Part shown: positions 1 to 9,682 of the stretch, piece after piece
Layout: each line of letters begins with the position of its first letter
Position numbering within the stretch: position 1 is the stretch's first letter
Assembly (NCBI GenBank): GCA_022822365.1
Contig: JAJEBV010000029.1
Location: 1 to 64,000 of the forward strand
Direction: 5' to 3'
From: Thermoanaerobaculia bacterium
GTDB taxonomy: Bacteria; Acidobacteriota; Thermoanaerobaculia; Multivoradales; Multivoraceae
DNA length: 64,000 bases
The notes under the pieces: model-generated
Told to the model about the DNA's origin: nothing
The model's input: only the letters and a program-made list of their open reading frames with translations
Databases searched by the model: none
Position numbers and translations under genes: made by a program

Positions 1-365
1 CTCCGCGCGGGGGGCGTGGATTGAAACCAAGAACGGACGAGGTGCCCGCCGGCGAAGTGGGTCTCCCACCGCGCGGGGGGCGTGGATTGAAACATGTGGC
101 CGCCGCCGCCGACGCCATCCGCCAACTGTCGCCCTCCGCGCGGGGGGCGTGGATTGAAACTCCAACTCCGACGAGTGGTCACCGCTCAGGACACCAGTCG
201 CCCTCCGCGCGGGGGGCGTGGATTGAAACGAGTACTGGCGGCTCGTCGATGGGGCCGGCGACCCGTCGCCCTCCGCGCGGGGGGCGTGGATTGAAACTGC
301 GTCACCGTCGTTGCGATCCCGAGCGGGTCTCGTCGCCCTCCGCGCGGGGGGGCGTGGATTGAAAC
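1..365 (+). CRISPR. CRISPR array, type I-C-like, distal (trailer) end
   Basis: Six direct repeats are visible at 1-27 (cut by the window edge), 61-93, 128-160, 197-229, 265-297 and 332-365, separated by five unique spacers of 33, 34, 36, 35 and 34 nt. The 33-nt repeat starts GTCGCCC and ends GTGGATTGAAAC, the ending typical of type I-C repeats. Its CGCCCTCC/GGGGGGCG arms form an 8-bp stem around a GCGC loop. The ATTGAAAC end precedes each spacer, so the leader should lie to the left, outside the window. Repeat 2 has two changes in the 5' stem arm. The last repeat has one extra G in its G-run, as expected at the old end. No cas gene is present in the window. Confidence 0.95.
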
Positions 366-427
366 TCGGGCCCCGTGAACAGCGCGGCCCAAGGCTCTCC
401 GCTAGCGAGGCTTCGCCTCAGACCGAC

Positions 428-492
428 GAGCATGAGGCCGGACATGCCGGCGCTACGCACCGGATGCCGGCCAGAAGGCCGGCGCACCGACA
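428..492. repeat. REP-like palindromic intergenic sequence
   Basis: This stretch between the CRISPR array and the first gene holds a perfect 7-bp hairpin, GCCGGCC-AGAA-GGCCGGC at 466-483, preceded by a related CCGGCGCTACGC unit. The same 12-mer occurs again just after the ddl gene near 27306. The layout resembles REP-type extragenic elements; it might also act as a weak terminator. No poly-T follows it. Confidence 0.35.
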
Positions 493-547
493 GTCGCCTC
501 GCCGCGAAACTTGACTCATCTGTAAAGACGCCGCTTGTTCAAGAGAT

Positions 548-1219
548 CTAGAACGCGAAGACCAGGCCCGCGCTGACGAGGCCCTGGACCAGGTCGTCGC
601 GTTCGGCTCCGTAGCAGCAGTCGTAACAACACCCGTCCTCGTTGCTGGTGTCGGTCACCAGCAGGCGCGCGTCCAGCCGCAGGCCGACGTGGTCCGTGAA
701 GAAGACCTTCACGCCGCCGCCGAGGCCTATGGAGAAGTGGCTCTCGGACTCCGGCAGAAAGTCGCTGTTCGGCGCGAGGCGGGTGACACCGGCGGTCAGC
801 GACGCGAAGGGACGCACCTGACCCAGTGACCCGGTCCACGAGACGCCGGCCTGGTAGTAGTCGACGTCCATCCCACCGAGATACGCGGCGCCGAGGAAGG
901 GGCCCTCGTCCAGCCCGAAGCCGGTCTCCTGTTCGTTGACGAACAGTTCGAGGTGGAGATTCCGCCGGAGCGGGATTCCGATGACCACGCCGTCCACCGT
1001 GCCGTCGTCGATCTCGAGATCGAGCCTTCCGAACTCGTAGTCGTCGATCTCGAAGCTGCCGAGGAAGCTGTGTCCGTAGTACGGAGTGATCTCAAAGCGT
1101 ACCTTCTGGGCGACGGCCGGCGACGGTGTCGCGCCGGTGGCTACGGTCAGCAGTGCCGCAGCGGCCAGCGTCCAGATCAGGTGACGTCTGGGGGATTCAA
1201 GGCGTCGGTCTCGCGTCAT
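548..1219 (-). CDS. outer-membrane beta-barrel protein, unknown function
   Basis: The product is about 223 residues and begins with a basic segment, a hydrophobic stretch ending AAALLTVATG and a probable cleavage site near PAVAQ. The rest alternates polar and hydrophobic residues and ends in LVSAGLVFAF, a terminal-aromatic ending typical of outer-membrane barrels. Start 1219 is chosen because GGAGG lies about ten bases upstream; an upstream in-frame start at 1315 would add a non-signal-like extension. A CCYDCCYG cluster near the C-terminus is unusual for a barrel and may sit in a surface loop. The family is not recognised. It is separated by about 200 bases from the upstream fabI gene on the same strand. 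Confidence 0.7.
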   Translation of the reverse strand: MTRDRRLESPRRHLIWTLAAAALLTVATGATPSPAVAQKVRFEITPYYGHSFLGSFEIDDYEFGRLDLEIDDGTVDGVVIGIPLRRNLHLELFVNEQETGFGLDEGPFLGAAYLGGMDVDYYQAGVSWTGSLGQVRPFASLTAGVTRLAPNSDFLPESESHFSIGLGGGVKVFFTDHVGLRLDARLLVTDTSNEDGCCYDCCYGAERDDLVQGLVSAGLVFAF

Positions 1220-1417
1220 GGTCGTCAATCCTCCATGGGGCGAGCGACAGAACTGCAAGTTCCGGGCCGGCGCGGCACTGTGGAAACAGGGGCGGAGCGG
1301 CCGGTATCGGTCCACTGGGGAGGTAGTCAGTCGACGTCCACACGAGGAGGAGCGGGCCGCCCTGCCCCTGTCCCCGGTTTACGGAACCGGAGCGGACAGG
1401 GTTTCGCGCGAGGGGCG

Positions 1418-2278
1418 CTAGCCGCCTGGCGCGTTCCGGTCCGGGTGGCGCATCGCGGTGATGTTGAACCCGGCGTCCACGAAGTGGATGCCGCCGGTCG
1501 TTCCGGCGCTCAGATCGGACAGCAGGTAGGCGGCGGTGGCGCCGACATCGTCGACGGTGATGTTGCGGCCGAGCGGGGCCCGTTCCGGCATGACCTTCAG
1601 CATGCCGCGCATCCCGGAGACGCCGGAAGCGGCCAGGGTCCTGACCGGGCCGGCGGAGATGCCGTGAACGCGGATGTTCTTCGGCCCCAGGTCGACCGCC
1701 AGATAGCGGATGGACGCTTCGAGCGCCGCCTTGGCGATGCCCATCACGTTGTAGTTCGGCGTGGCCTTGGTGGCGCCGTAGTAGGTCATCGCGATGATGC
1801 TGCCGCCCTCTGTCATCAGCGGCTCGGCGGCGCGGGCGAGAGCGATCAGCGAATAGCAACTGATGTCGAGAGCGGTGGCAAAGCCGGCGCGCGAGGTGTC
1901 TACCGTGCGTCCCAGCAGATCCTCGCGGTTGGCGAAGGCGACGGAGTGAACGAGGAAGTCGAGCCGCCCCCAGCGGTCTTTCAGCGTCTCGACCACGGCA
2001 TCGATCTGGTCGTCGTCGGTGACGTCGAGCGGTTCGATAATGGTGGAGCCCACGCTCTCGGCGAGAGGCCGTACCCGCCGTTCGAGGGCGTCGCCCTGGA
2101 ACGTGAACGCGAGATCGGCGCCCTCCTCGTGCGCTCGCCGGGCAATCCCCCAGGCCAGGGAGCGTTTGTTCGCGACGCCGACGACGAGGCCCCGCCGGCC
2201 GGCCAGCAGCCCCTTCGCCGAGCCACCGGCGGTGGCCCCGGACGGGAGATGGCCGGGCGATGATTCGGGCGGAGTCAC
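1418..2278 (-). CDS. fabI: enoyl-ACP reductase FabI (NADH-dependent)
   Basis: Catalyses the last reductive step of each fatty-acid elongation cycle, reducing trans-2-enoyl-ACP. The 286-residue protein has the short-chain dehydrogenase fold, with the FabI-type nucleotide loop GVANKRSLAWGIA at about residues 34-46. The catalytic Tyr-x6-Lys is YNVMGIAK (Y176, K183), preceded by the second conserved tyrosine in MTYYG (Y166). Length is slightly above the usual 260 because of a Gly/Ser/Pro-rich N-terminal extension of about 22 residues, so a later start cannot be excluded. It is divergent from the DMT transporter gene, with about 54 bases between the starts. FabI is the target of triclosan-type inhibitors. 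Confidence 0.96.
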   Translation of the reverse strand: MTPPESSPGHLPSGATAGGSAKGLLAGRRGLVVGVANKRSLAWGIARRAHEEGADLAFTFQGDALERRVRPLAESVGSTIIEPLDVTDDDQIDAVVETLKDRWGRLDFLVHSVAFANREDLLGRTVDTSRAGFATALDISCYSLIALARAAEPLMTEGGSIIAMTYYGATKATPNYNVMGIAKAALEASIRYLAVDLGPKNIRVHGISAGPVRTLAASGVSGMRGMLKVMPERAPLGRNITVDDVGATAAYLLSDLSAGTTGGIHFVDAGFNITAMRHPDRNAPGG

Positions 2279-2332
2279 GGGCGCCGGGATTGTAGCGCTC
2301 CGCTGCGCTTGGTCCTAGACTGACCCTGGCGC

Positions 2333-3220
2333 ATGGTTTCACTGCTCGGCATCGTGCTGGTGGTCGGGGCAACGCTCTGCTTCTCGCTGTTCGACCTTCT
2401 GCGCAAGAAGCTCACCGGTCGCCTGAGCGACGCCTTCCTGGTCATGGTCCTGGCGCTCGGCGCCGTGCCCCTCTACGGCGTGTGGGTGGCATTGCAGCCG
2501 CCCGTTGCCGTGAGTGCCGCGTACGTGTGGCCGGGTGTTGCCTCCGTCGTGTGCAATCTGGGCGCGAACTACGGCTTCCTGCGCTCCGTGCGTCTCTCGG
2601 GGCTGAGCGCGGTGATTCCCCTGCTCTCGCTGACGCCGGTCTTCACGTCGCTGCTCGCGATCCCGCTGCTCGGCGAGCTGCCGGGCGCCCGCGAGTGGCT
2701 CGGCATCGCGATGGTCGTGCTCGGCGCTCTCGCGCTCCAGTTGGGCGAGCGGACCGGAGGGCGTCGCCGGCAGTGGAGACTGAGTGCGGGAGCGTGGTGG
2801 ATGATCCTGGTCGCCTTCCTCTGGGCCTCGGCGCTGCCGCTCGACAAGCTCGCAACCGAAGCGTCGAACGCGGCGTTCCACGGCCTGGTCATGCACCTCG
2901 GCGTTGGCCTCTCCGTGCTGACGCTCGCGCTTCGCGGCCTCCGCGAGGCGCAGGGTGTGGGGCGTCGCCCGGACGTGCGCGCGGGAGCCGGAACCTGGTC
3001 CCTGCTGCTGACCGCCGTCGTCCTCGGCGCGGCGGCGCAGGGGCTCCAGTTGCTGGCGCTTCAGCACGCTTGGGTCGGCTTCGTCGAGACGGTGAAGCGG
3101 GGCATCGGCTCCTCGCTGGCGCTGGTTCTCGGCCGCGTCTTCTTCGCGGAGCCGCTCACGCCGCGAAAGGTGCTGACGGTGGCCGTGATCGCAGCGGGTG
3201 TCGCCGTGATGCTCTGGTAG
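2333..3220 (+). CDS. EamA/DMT-family membrane transporter
   Basis: A 295-residue integral membrane protein with about ten hydrophobic segments arranged as two repeated five-helix halves, the usual EamA architecture. The first half starts MVSLLGIVLVVGATLCF and the second starts near WWMILVAFLWASALPLDK. The internal repeat shows in PLLSLTPVFTSLLAIPLLGE and in SSLALVLGRVFFAEPLT, the conserved end of each half. Substrate cannot be predicted; members export amino acids, nucleotide sugars or metabolites. It is followed after 11 bases by a secreted sugar dehydrogenase on the same strand and may be cotranscribed with it. Confidence 0.9.
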   Translation: MVSLLGIVLVVGATLCFSLFDLLRKKLTGRLSDAFLVMVLALGAVPLYGVWVALQPPVAVSAAYVWPGVASVVCNLGANYGFLRSVRLSGLSAVIPLLSLTPVFTSLLAIPLLGELPGAREWLGIAMVVLGALALQLGERTGGRRRQWRLSAGAWWMILVAFLWASALPLDKLATEASNAAFHGLVMHLGVGLSVLTLALRGLREAQGVGRRPDVRAGAGTWSLLLTAVVLGAAAQGLQLLALQHAWVGFVETVKRGIGSSLALVLGRVFFAEPLTPRKVLTVAVIAAGVAVMLW

Positions 3221-3231
3221 GTTGACCGGCG

Positions 3232-4803
<1,572 letters not shown>

Positions 4804-4880
4804 CGATACTCTCGTCGCTCCCAGGCTCCCGGCGCCCAGGTTCCGGGACGTGCAGGTCAACCACCTCAGGAGTCAGCAGC

Positions 4881-6017
4881 ATGCTCCGTTCCTCGCTTTT
4901 CTTCATGGCCGTGGCTCTTTCCGCGGGAACCGCGTCGGCGGCCGACGACGACGCACTCCGTCTGGACGAGATCGAACTGCCTGCCGGCTTCTCGATCGAC
5001 GTTTTCGCCGCGGAGATCGACAATGCTCGCTCGCTGGCCCAGAGTCCGTCCGGGACCGTTTTCGTCGGCACCGGACGCAGGGGCGGCGGAGTCGTTCACG
5101 CAGTCCTGGACGCGGACGGCGACGGAAAGGCCGACGACCGCTACCGCATCGGCTCCGACCTGAACTGGCCGAACGGCGTCGCCTTTCACGACGGCGACCT
5201 GTACGTTGCCGAGATCAGCCGCGTGCTTCGTTTCGAAGGGATCGAGAGCCGGCTCGACTCCCCGCCCGAACCGGTCGTGGTCACCGCCGACCTGCCGGAA
5301 GAGACCCATCACGGCTGGAAGTTCATCCGCTTCGGTCCCGATGGACGCCTCTACGTGCCGGTGGGCGCCCCGTGCAACATCTGCGACGAAGGGGATCCCT
5401 TCGCGACGATCCTCCGGCTGGACGAGACCGGCGACTACGAAGTCGTCGCCCGCGGGGTGCGGAACACGGTCGGCTTCGACTGGCGCCCTGGCACGAGCGA
5501 ACTCTGGTTCACCGACAACGGACGGGACATGATGGGCGACGACGTTCCGCCCGACGAGTTGAACGTGCTGACGGAGGACGGCCAGCACTTCGGCTATCCG
5601 TATTGCCATGGCCAGGACATCGCGGACCCGGAGTTCGGCGATCAGCGTCCCTGCGACGAACTCGTGCCGCCGGCCATCGACCTCGGCCCGCACGTGGCGG
5701 CAGTGGGCATGCGCTTCTACCAGGGCGCCGCGTTCCCTGAGCGCTACCACGGGCAGATCTTCATCGCGGAGCACGGTTCCTGGAACCGCAGCAACAAGAT
5801 CGGCTACCGGGTCATGGTGGTTCATGTCGACCGGGACGGTCGTGCCGCGGAGTACGAGGAGTTCGCCACGGGTTGGCTCCAGGGCGAGGATTCGTGGGGC
5901 CGGCCGGTCGACGTGATGGAACGGGCCGACGGGTCGCTCCTCGTGTCGGACGACATGCGAGGCGTCATCTACCGCATCGTCTACGACGGGACCGCGGCTT
6001 CGGCGGCCGGGCAGTAG
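4881..6017 (+). CDS. secreted PQQ-type sugar dehydrogenase, single-domain paralogue
   Basis: A tandem paralogue of the preceding gene with the same propeller landmarks: HHGWKFIRFGPDGRLY, VGAPCNICDEGDP, RGVRNTVGFDW and WFTDNGRDMMGDD. It ends right after the propeller. Start 4881 is chosen because it gives a clean signal peptide (MLRSSLFFMAVALSAG, cleavage near ASAAD) and has CAGGAG about nine bases upstream. An earlier ATG at 4794 would overlap the previous gene and add a non-signal segment. The DADGDGKAD calcium-type loop is kept. The pair looks like a local duplication followed by gain or loss of the C-terminal domain. The aminotransferase gene begins four bases after its stop. Confidence 0.87.
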   Translation: MLRSSLFFMAVALSAGTASAADDDALRLDEIELPAGFSIDVFAAEIDNARSLAQSPSGTVFVGTGRRGGGVVHAVLDADGDGKADDRYRIGSDLNWPNGVAFHDGDLYVAEISRVLRFEGIESRLDSPPEPVVVTADLPEETHHGWKFIRFGPDGRLYVPVGAPCNICDEGDPFATILRLDETGDYEVVARGVRNTVGFDWRPGTSELWFTDNGRDMMGDDVPPDELNVLTEDGQHFGYPYCHGQDIADPEFGDQRPCDELVPPAIDLGPHVAAVGMRFYQGAAFPERYHGQIFIAEHGSWNRSNKIGYRVMVVHVDRDGRAAEYEEFATGWLQGEDSWGRPVDVMERADGSLLVSDDMRGVIYRIVYDGTAASAAGQ

Positions 6018-6021
6018 GGAC

Positions 6022-7281
6022 ATGCCGTCGCTCGATCCGGCCGTCGTCGACGCGGCGCAAGTCCGCTACGACGCGGCCTGCGCCGCCGGTCTCAACCTCG
6101 ACATGACGCGGGGCAAGCCGTCGCCAGAGCAGCTCGCGCGGTCCCACGGTCTGCTGCGCTCGGTCGATCAAGAGGACAGTCGCGCCGGCGACGGCACCGA
6201 CTGCCGCAACTACGGCGGCGATCCGCGCGGCCTGCCGGAGATGCGGACGATCTTCGCCGAGATTCTCGAGGTCGATCCGGAGCTGGTCTTCGTCGGTGGC
6301 AACGCGAGTCTGCAGTGGATGCACGACCTGGTCGTGCAGGCCATGCTGGTTGGCGTCCCCGGCGGCGACCCGTGGGGCGGACCGAAGCGCAAGACGCCGG
6401 TGAAGTTCCTCTGTCCCTGTCCCGGCTACGACCGTCACTTCGCTCTGCTGGAGCGCTACGGCATCGAGATGCTGGCGATCGGGATGGGTGACGACGGCCC
6501 GGACGTCGACGAGGTCGCGCGTCTCGCCGGCGAGGACCGGAACGTCAAGGGGATGTTCTGCGTGCCGCGCTACAGCAATCCGACCGGTGTCACCTACTCG
6601 GACGACGTGGTCGAGGCGATCGCCGCCATGAGGACGGCGGCGCCGGACTTTCGGGTGATCTGGGACGACGCCTACGCGCTGCACGCCTTCGAGGGCGAGC
6701 CGGATCGCCTGGCGAGTCTCTACGATCGTTGTGTCGCCCACGGCAACCAGGATCGGGCGCTCATCGTCACGTCGTTTTCGAAGGTCACCTTCGGCGGCGC
6801 CGGTCTGGCCGCGCTAGCCGCGAGCCCACGGAACGGCGACTGGATCCGGAGTTTCCGCTCGATCCAGACGATCGGCCCGAACAAGCTGAACCAGCTTGCT
6901 CACGCCCGCTTCTTCGACGGCAGCCTCGCGCGCGTCCGCGAGCACATGCGAGGACACGCCGAGCTGATCCGGCCGAAGTTCGAGACCGTGCTGCGCGTTC
7001 TCGACGAATCGCTGGAGGGCCTCGGCGTCGCGACCTGGAGCCAGCCCCGGGGCGGCTACTTCGTCAGCCTGGACACGGAACCCGGCTGCGCGCGGGCGGT
7101 GGTCGAGATGGCGGGCCGGGCCGGGGTCAAGCTGACGCCCGCGGGCGCCACGTTCCCGTACGGCGTCGATCCGCAGGACCGGAACATCCGCATCGCGCCG
7201 ACGCTGCCGGGTCTCGACGAGATCGAAACCGCGACCCGGCTGCTCACCGACTGCATCGTGCTGGTGAGCGCTGGCTCCTAG
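6022..7281 (+). CDS. aspartate aminotransferase, subgroup Ic (MocR-like fold type I PLP enzyme)
   Basis: A 419-residue PLP enzyme that closely resembles the Corynebacterium-type aspartate aminotransferase. Shared segments are LDMTRGKPSPEQL near the N-terminus, DGTDCRNYGG, CPCPGYDRHF, VPRYSNPTGVTYS, WDDAYALH and IGPNKLNQLAHARFF. The Schiff-base lysine is K254 in TSFSKVTFGGAG. It should exchange amino groups between aspartate and 2-oxoglutarate in the cytoplasm; a kynurenine or aminoadipate side activity is possible in this fold. The last case would matter here, because the alpha-aminoadipate route found near 46-50 kb needs a 2-aminoadipate transaminase. Its stop codon overlaps the sulfatase stop on the other strand (shared CTAG). 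Confidence 0.88.
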   Translation: MPSLDPAVVDAAQVRYDAACAAGLNLDMTRGKPSPEQLARSHGLLRSVDQEDSRAGDGTDCRNYGGDPRGLPEMRTIFAEILEVDPELVFVGGNASLQWMHDLVVQAMLVGVPGGDPWGGPKRKTPVKFLCPCPGYDRHFALLERYGIEMLAIGMGDDGPDVDEVARLAGEDRNVKGMFCVPRYSNPTGVTYSDDVVEAIAAMRTAAPDFRVIWDDAYALHAFEGEPDRLASLYDRCVAHGNQDRALIVTSFSKVTFGGAGLAALAASPRNGDWIRSFRSIQTIGPNKLNQLAHARFFDGSLARVREHMRGHAELIRPKFETVLRVLDESLEGLGVATWSQPRGGYFVSLDTEPGCARAVVEMAGRAGVKLTPAGATFPYGVDPQDRNIRIAPTLPGLDEIETATRLLTDCIVLVSAGS

Positions 7282-8618
7282 TCGATGTAGCCGAGGCTCT
7301 TCAATTGGCGGACGTCCTCCTCGCTGAGGACGTTGCCGCTCCTCGCCTCGTACTTCGGCAGGTCCCGGTACCAGTTCACGAGACGGCGGCCGAGCGGCGG
7401 CACCAGGTCTACCGGCGGCGCCTGGAGCGGCCGTTCCTCTTCCGGGTCGACGGTGAGGTCGAAGTAGACGGTCGTCCGCTTCGAGAAGTCGTGGAGGACC
7501 TTCGCGCCGTCAACCTCCAGGCTGATCTGCAGCGGGTCTTCGTAAGGGGCGTTGCGGCGCGACCTGCCGAGCAGGGCGCTGTGCTTGTCGCCGATGACGT
7601 AGCGGGGCCGCGCCTCGCCGGCCGGCTCGTCGCCGATCGGCACGAGGCTCCGTCCCGCGACGCTCGCGGGGGCTTCGAGTTCGAGCAGGTCGAGCACGGT
7701 CGGCAGGATGTCGACGACGCCGACCGCCGCCTCGATCCGCCTGCCCTCGGGAATCCCCGGCCCCGCGAGAATCATCGGTATGCGCGCGTTGGGCCAGTGG
7801 ACGTTCTTGCCGTGTCCCCAGTAGCCGTGCTCGCCCATGCTCTCCCCGTGGTCGCTCACGAACAGGGTGTACCGGGGGCCGGCCAGAAGTTCGTCGATCG
7901 CCTCGGACAGTCTGCCGAGCCAGTGGTCGACGTAGTTCACCTCCGACTGGTAGCGCCAGCGCCTCTGCCAGCCGCTGCCGCGCTGCTCGCGGGGCGGCAA
8001 CGGAGGCGTGAAGCCCTTTCGTTCCAGGTAGGGGCTGTGGGGATCGGAGAAGTGAACCCAGAGAAAGAGGGGACGACCGCGCCGGTCCTCGTCGCCGGCG
8101 CGCTGGCGCAGCCATCGCTCGGCCGCTCTGGCGACGTCGTCGGCGTGGCGCTCCATCACGCCGACGGCGTTGCGGGCCTGGGTGAACTCCTCGTCGTAGT
8201 GGTCGAAACCGCGGTTCAGGCCGACCAGGTCGGCTCGCAGCGTCCAGTTCGAGATGAAGGCGGCTGCCTCGTACCCCGTCTGGCCCAGAATCTCGGCGAG
8301 AACCGGGATGTCGCTTCGCATCCGTTGGGCGTTTCGACGCGCCCCGTGAGTCGGCGGATAGAGCGAGGTGAACATCGAGGCGAAGGCGGGACCGGTCTTG
8401 CCGATCGTGGTGTGCGCGTCCTCGAACAGCACGCCTTCGGCGGCGAGAGCGTCGATCGTCGGCGTCGTGGCTGACTCGCCGCCGTAGGCCCCGAGCGCGT
8501 CGGCCCGCAGGGTGTCCACGGAGAGCAGGACGAGGTGCGGCTCGGCCGCGGCCAGAGGTGCGCAGATCGCGGCCGCCAGCGCCGTGCCGAGGAGGAGGCG
8601 TCGTCCGGCCACGCTCAC
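7278..8618 (-). CDS. secreted sulfatase-like hydrolase with Thr in the nucleophile position
   Basis: An alkaline-phosphatase-superfamily hydrolase of 446 residues with a signal peptide (ending APLAAAEPH). Metal-site motifs are SVDTLRAD (D35), FSDPHSPY (H194) and VSDHGESMGEHG (D256, H257). At the position of the formylglycine-forming Cys/Ser of true sulfatases it reads KTGPAFASM, so Thr75 is the probable nucleophile and the CxPxR signature is missing. The enzyme is therefore more likely a phosphodiesterase, phosphonohydrolase or phosphotransferase than a classic sulfatase. The C-terminus LKSLGYID is a common ending of this family in Acidobacteriota-type genomes. The GTG start overlaps the stop of the upstream nucleotidyltransferase gene (GTGA), so the two are translationally coupled. 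Confidence 0.85.
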   Translation of the reverse strand: MSVAGRRLLLGTALAAAICAPLAAAEPHLVLLSVDTLRADALGAYGGESATTPTIDALAAEGVLFEDAHTTIGKTGPAFASMFTSLYPPTHGARRNAQRMRSDIPVLAEILGQTGYEAAAFISNWTLRADLVGLNRGFDHYDEEFTQARNAVGVMERHADDVARAAERWLRQRAGDEDRRGRPLFLWVHFSDPHSPYLERKGFTPPLPPREQRGSGWQRRWRYQSEVNYVDHWLGRLSEAIDELLAGPRYTLFVSDHGESMGEHGYWGHGKNVHWPNARIPMILAGPGIPEGRRIEAAVGVVDILPTVLDLLELEAPASVAGRSLVPIGDEPAGEARPRYVIGDKHSALLGRSRRNAPYEDPLQISLEVDGAKVLHDFSKRTTVYFDLTVDPEEERPLQAPPVDLVPPLGRRLVNWYRDLPKYEARSGNVLSEEDVRQLKSLGYID

Positions 8619-9550
8619 GCCGAGACGGCCCCGAAGGCGATCGCCTCTTCCTGTGTGTCAATGTCGCGAGCCAGGGACATCGCGTCGACGACCGGCATCC
8701 GGACCTTGCGGTCGGGATGCCTGCGCCGGTGGCGTCGCTTGATGAACATCCGGCGCAGAGCGAGTTCCAGCTCGGACTGCTGGATGACCTTCTCCTTGAG
8801 GCGCCGCGCCGCGCGCGTGCCCGACAGCAACGTGTCCCAGGTAAAGGTCGGAAGGCGGAGGTTCAGGAGGTGGATGAAGTCCTGAACCAGCATGATCCAC
8901 AGAAGGCGCCGCGCCATGTAGGCGTTGCGGTACAGGATGGGGCGGTTGCGCGTCCGGTAGCCGAGGTCCATCAAACGGTAGATGAACTTCCAGCGAAGCG
9001 CCGCCGAGTCGAACATGGCCAGGTGACCGGGCAGTACCGGGACGGGCGCGGACGCCCCTTCGGGCTTGACGTGGTACTGCGGCTTCCACCCGGACTCGCC
9101 GAGCCGTTCGGGGTCTCGCGGCGCCTTGATCATCGGGAAGAAGAAGTCCAGGGGGCTGTGGCTCCAGAAGTCGCGGACCACCGTCTTCATCTCGGCGGGG
9201 TCGGGAACGATGTCGCAGGTGACGATCGCCAGCGGTCCGTCGCCGTGCCGCCGGCGGGCTGCCTCGACGCCGACCTGGATGTTGCGGCCGAAACCGCCGT
9301 CGGTGTCGACGGAGATCCCGTCAGGCAAAGACCGGTAGGCGTGACCGGGTCCGGCGACGTAGATCGGGTCGAAGGCGTCGGTCTGGCGGATCCGCTCGAT
9401 GACCAGTTCGATCAGCGGCCTGCCGCCGATCTTCACGTCCACGCCCTTGATGCCGGCGAGCGGGTGCTTGGAACGTCCTCCCGGGGGCATGTAGGCGGGC
9501 CTGCGGTCGCTGCCTCCCAGGATGACGAGTGGTACGGATTGGTTGGCCAT
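8615..9550 (-). CDS. MobA-like NTP transferase domain protein
   Basis: About 311 residues. The N-terminal half has the nucleotidyltransferase layout: VILGGSDRRP as the glycine-rich start, KHPLAGIKGVDVKIGGRPLIELVIERI as separate conserved steps, and TCDIVPDP as the metal-binding Asp region. The C-terminal half contains an amphipathic/hydrophobic segment (RRLLWIMLVQDFIHLLNL) and a very basic RRHRRRHPDRK patch, suggesting membrane surface association. Such proteins transfer NMP to a phosphorylated substrate (sugar, alcohol or cofactor); the substrate is unknown. Start 9550 (MANQSVP) puts the glycine-rich motif at the expected distance from the N-terminus. It is coupled to the downstream sulfatase-like gene by a 4-base overlap, so both may act on the same envelope polymer. 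Confidence 0.7.
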   Translation of the reverse strand: MANQSVPLVILGGSDRRPAYMPPGGRSKHPLAGIKGVDVKIGGRPLIELVIERIRQTDAFDPIYVAGPGHAYRSLPDGISVDTDGGFGRNIQVGVEAARRRHGDGPLAIVTCDIVPDPAEMKTVVRDFWSHSPLDFFFPMIKAPRDPERLGESGWKPQYHVKPEGASAPVPVLPGHLAMFDSAALRWKFIYRLMDLGYRTRNRPILYRNAYMARRLLWIMLVQDFIHLLNLRLPTFTWDTLLSGTRAARRLKEKVIQQSELELALRRMFIKRRHRRRHPDRKVRMPVVDAMSLARDIDTQEEAIAFGAVSA

Positions 9551-9682
9551 CGGTCGTCGTCCGGTTCTCTCGTCGGGACGAGCCGATTGTACGCCGGGGA
9601 TCATCCGACGCCCAAGACTCGCCGGGTCTGGCGTTACCATCCGGTGAAACCGCCTCGTTCCGGTCGTCCGCCTTTCTGTTCG

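Noticed and set aside
230..264. Spacer 4 shares about 11 bases with a stretch inside hemW near 24208 (possible self-targeting)
   Set aside because: The match is too short and falls within a common codon run; similar chance matches occur elsewhere.
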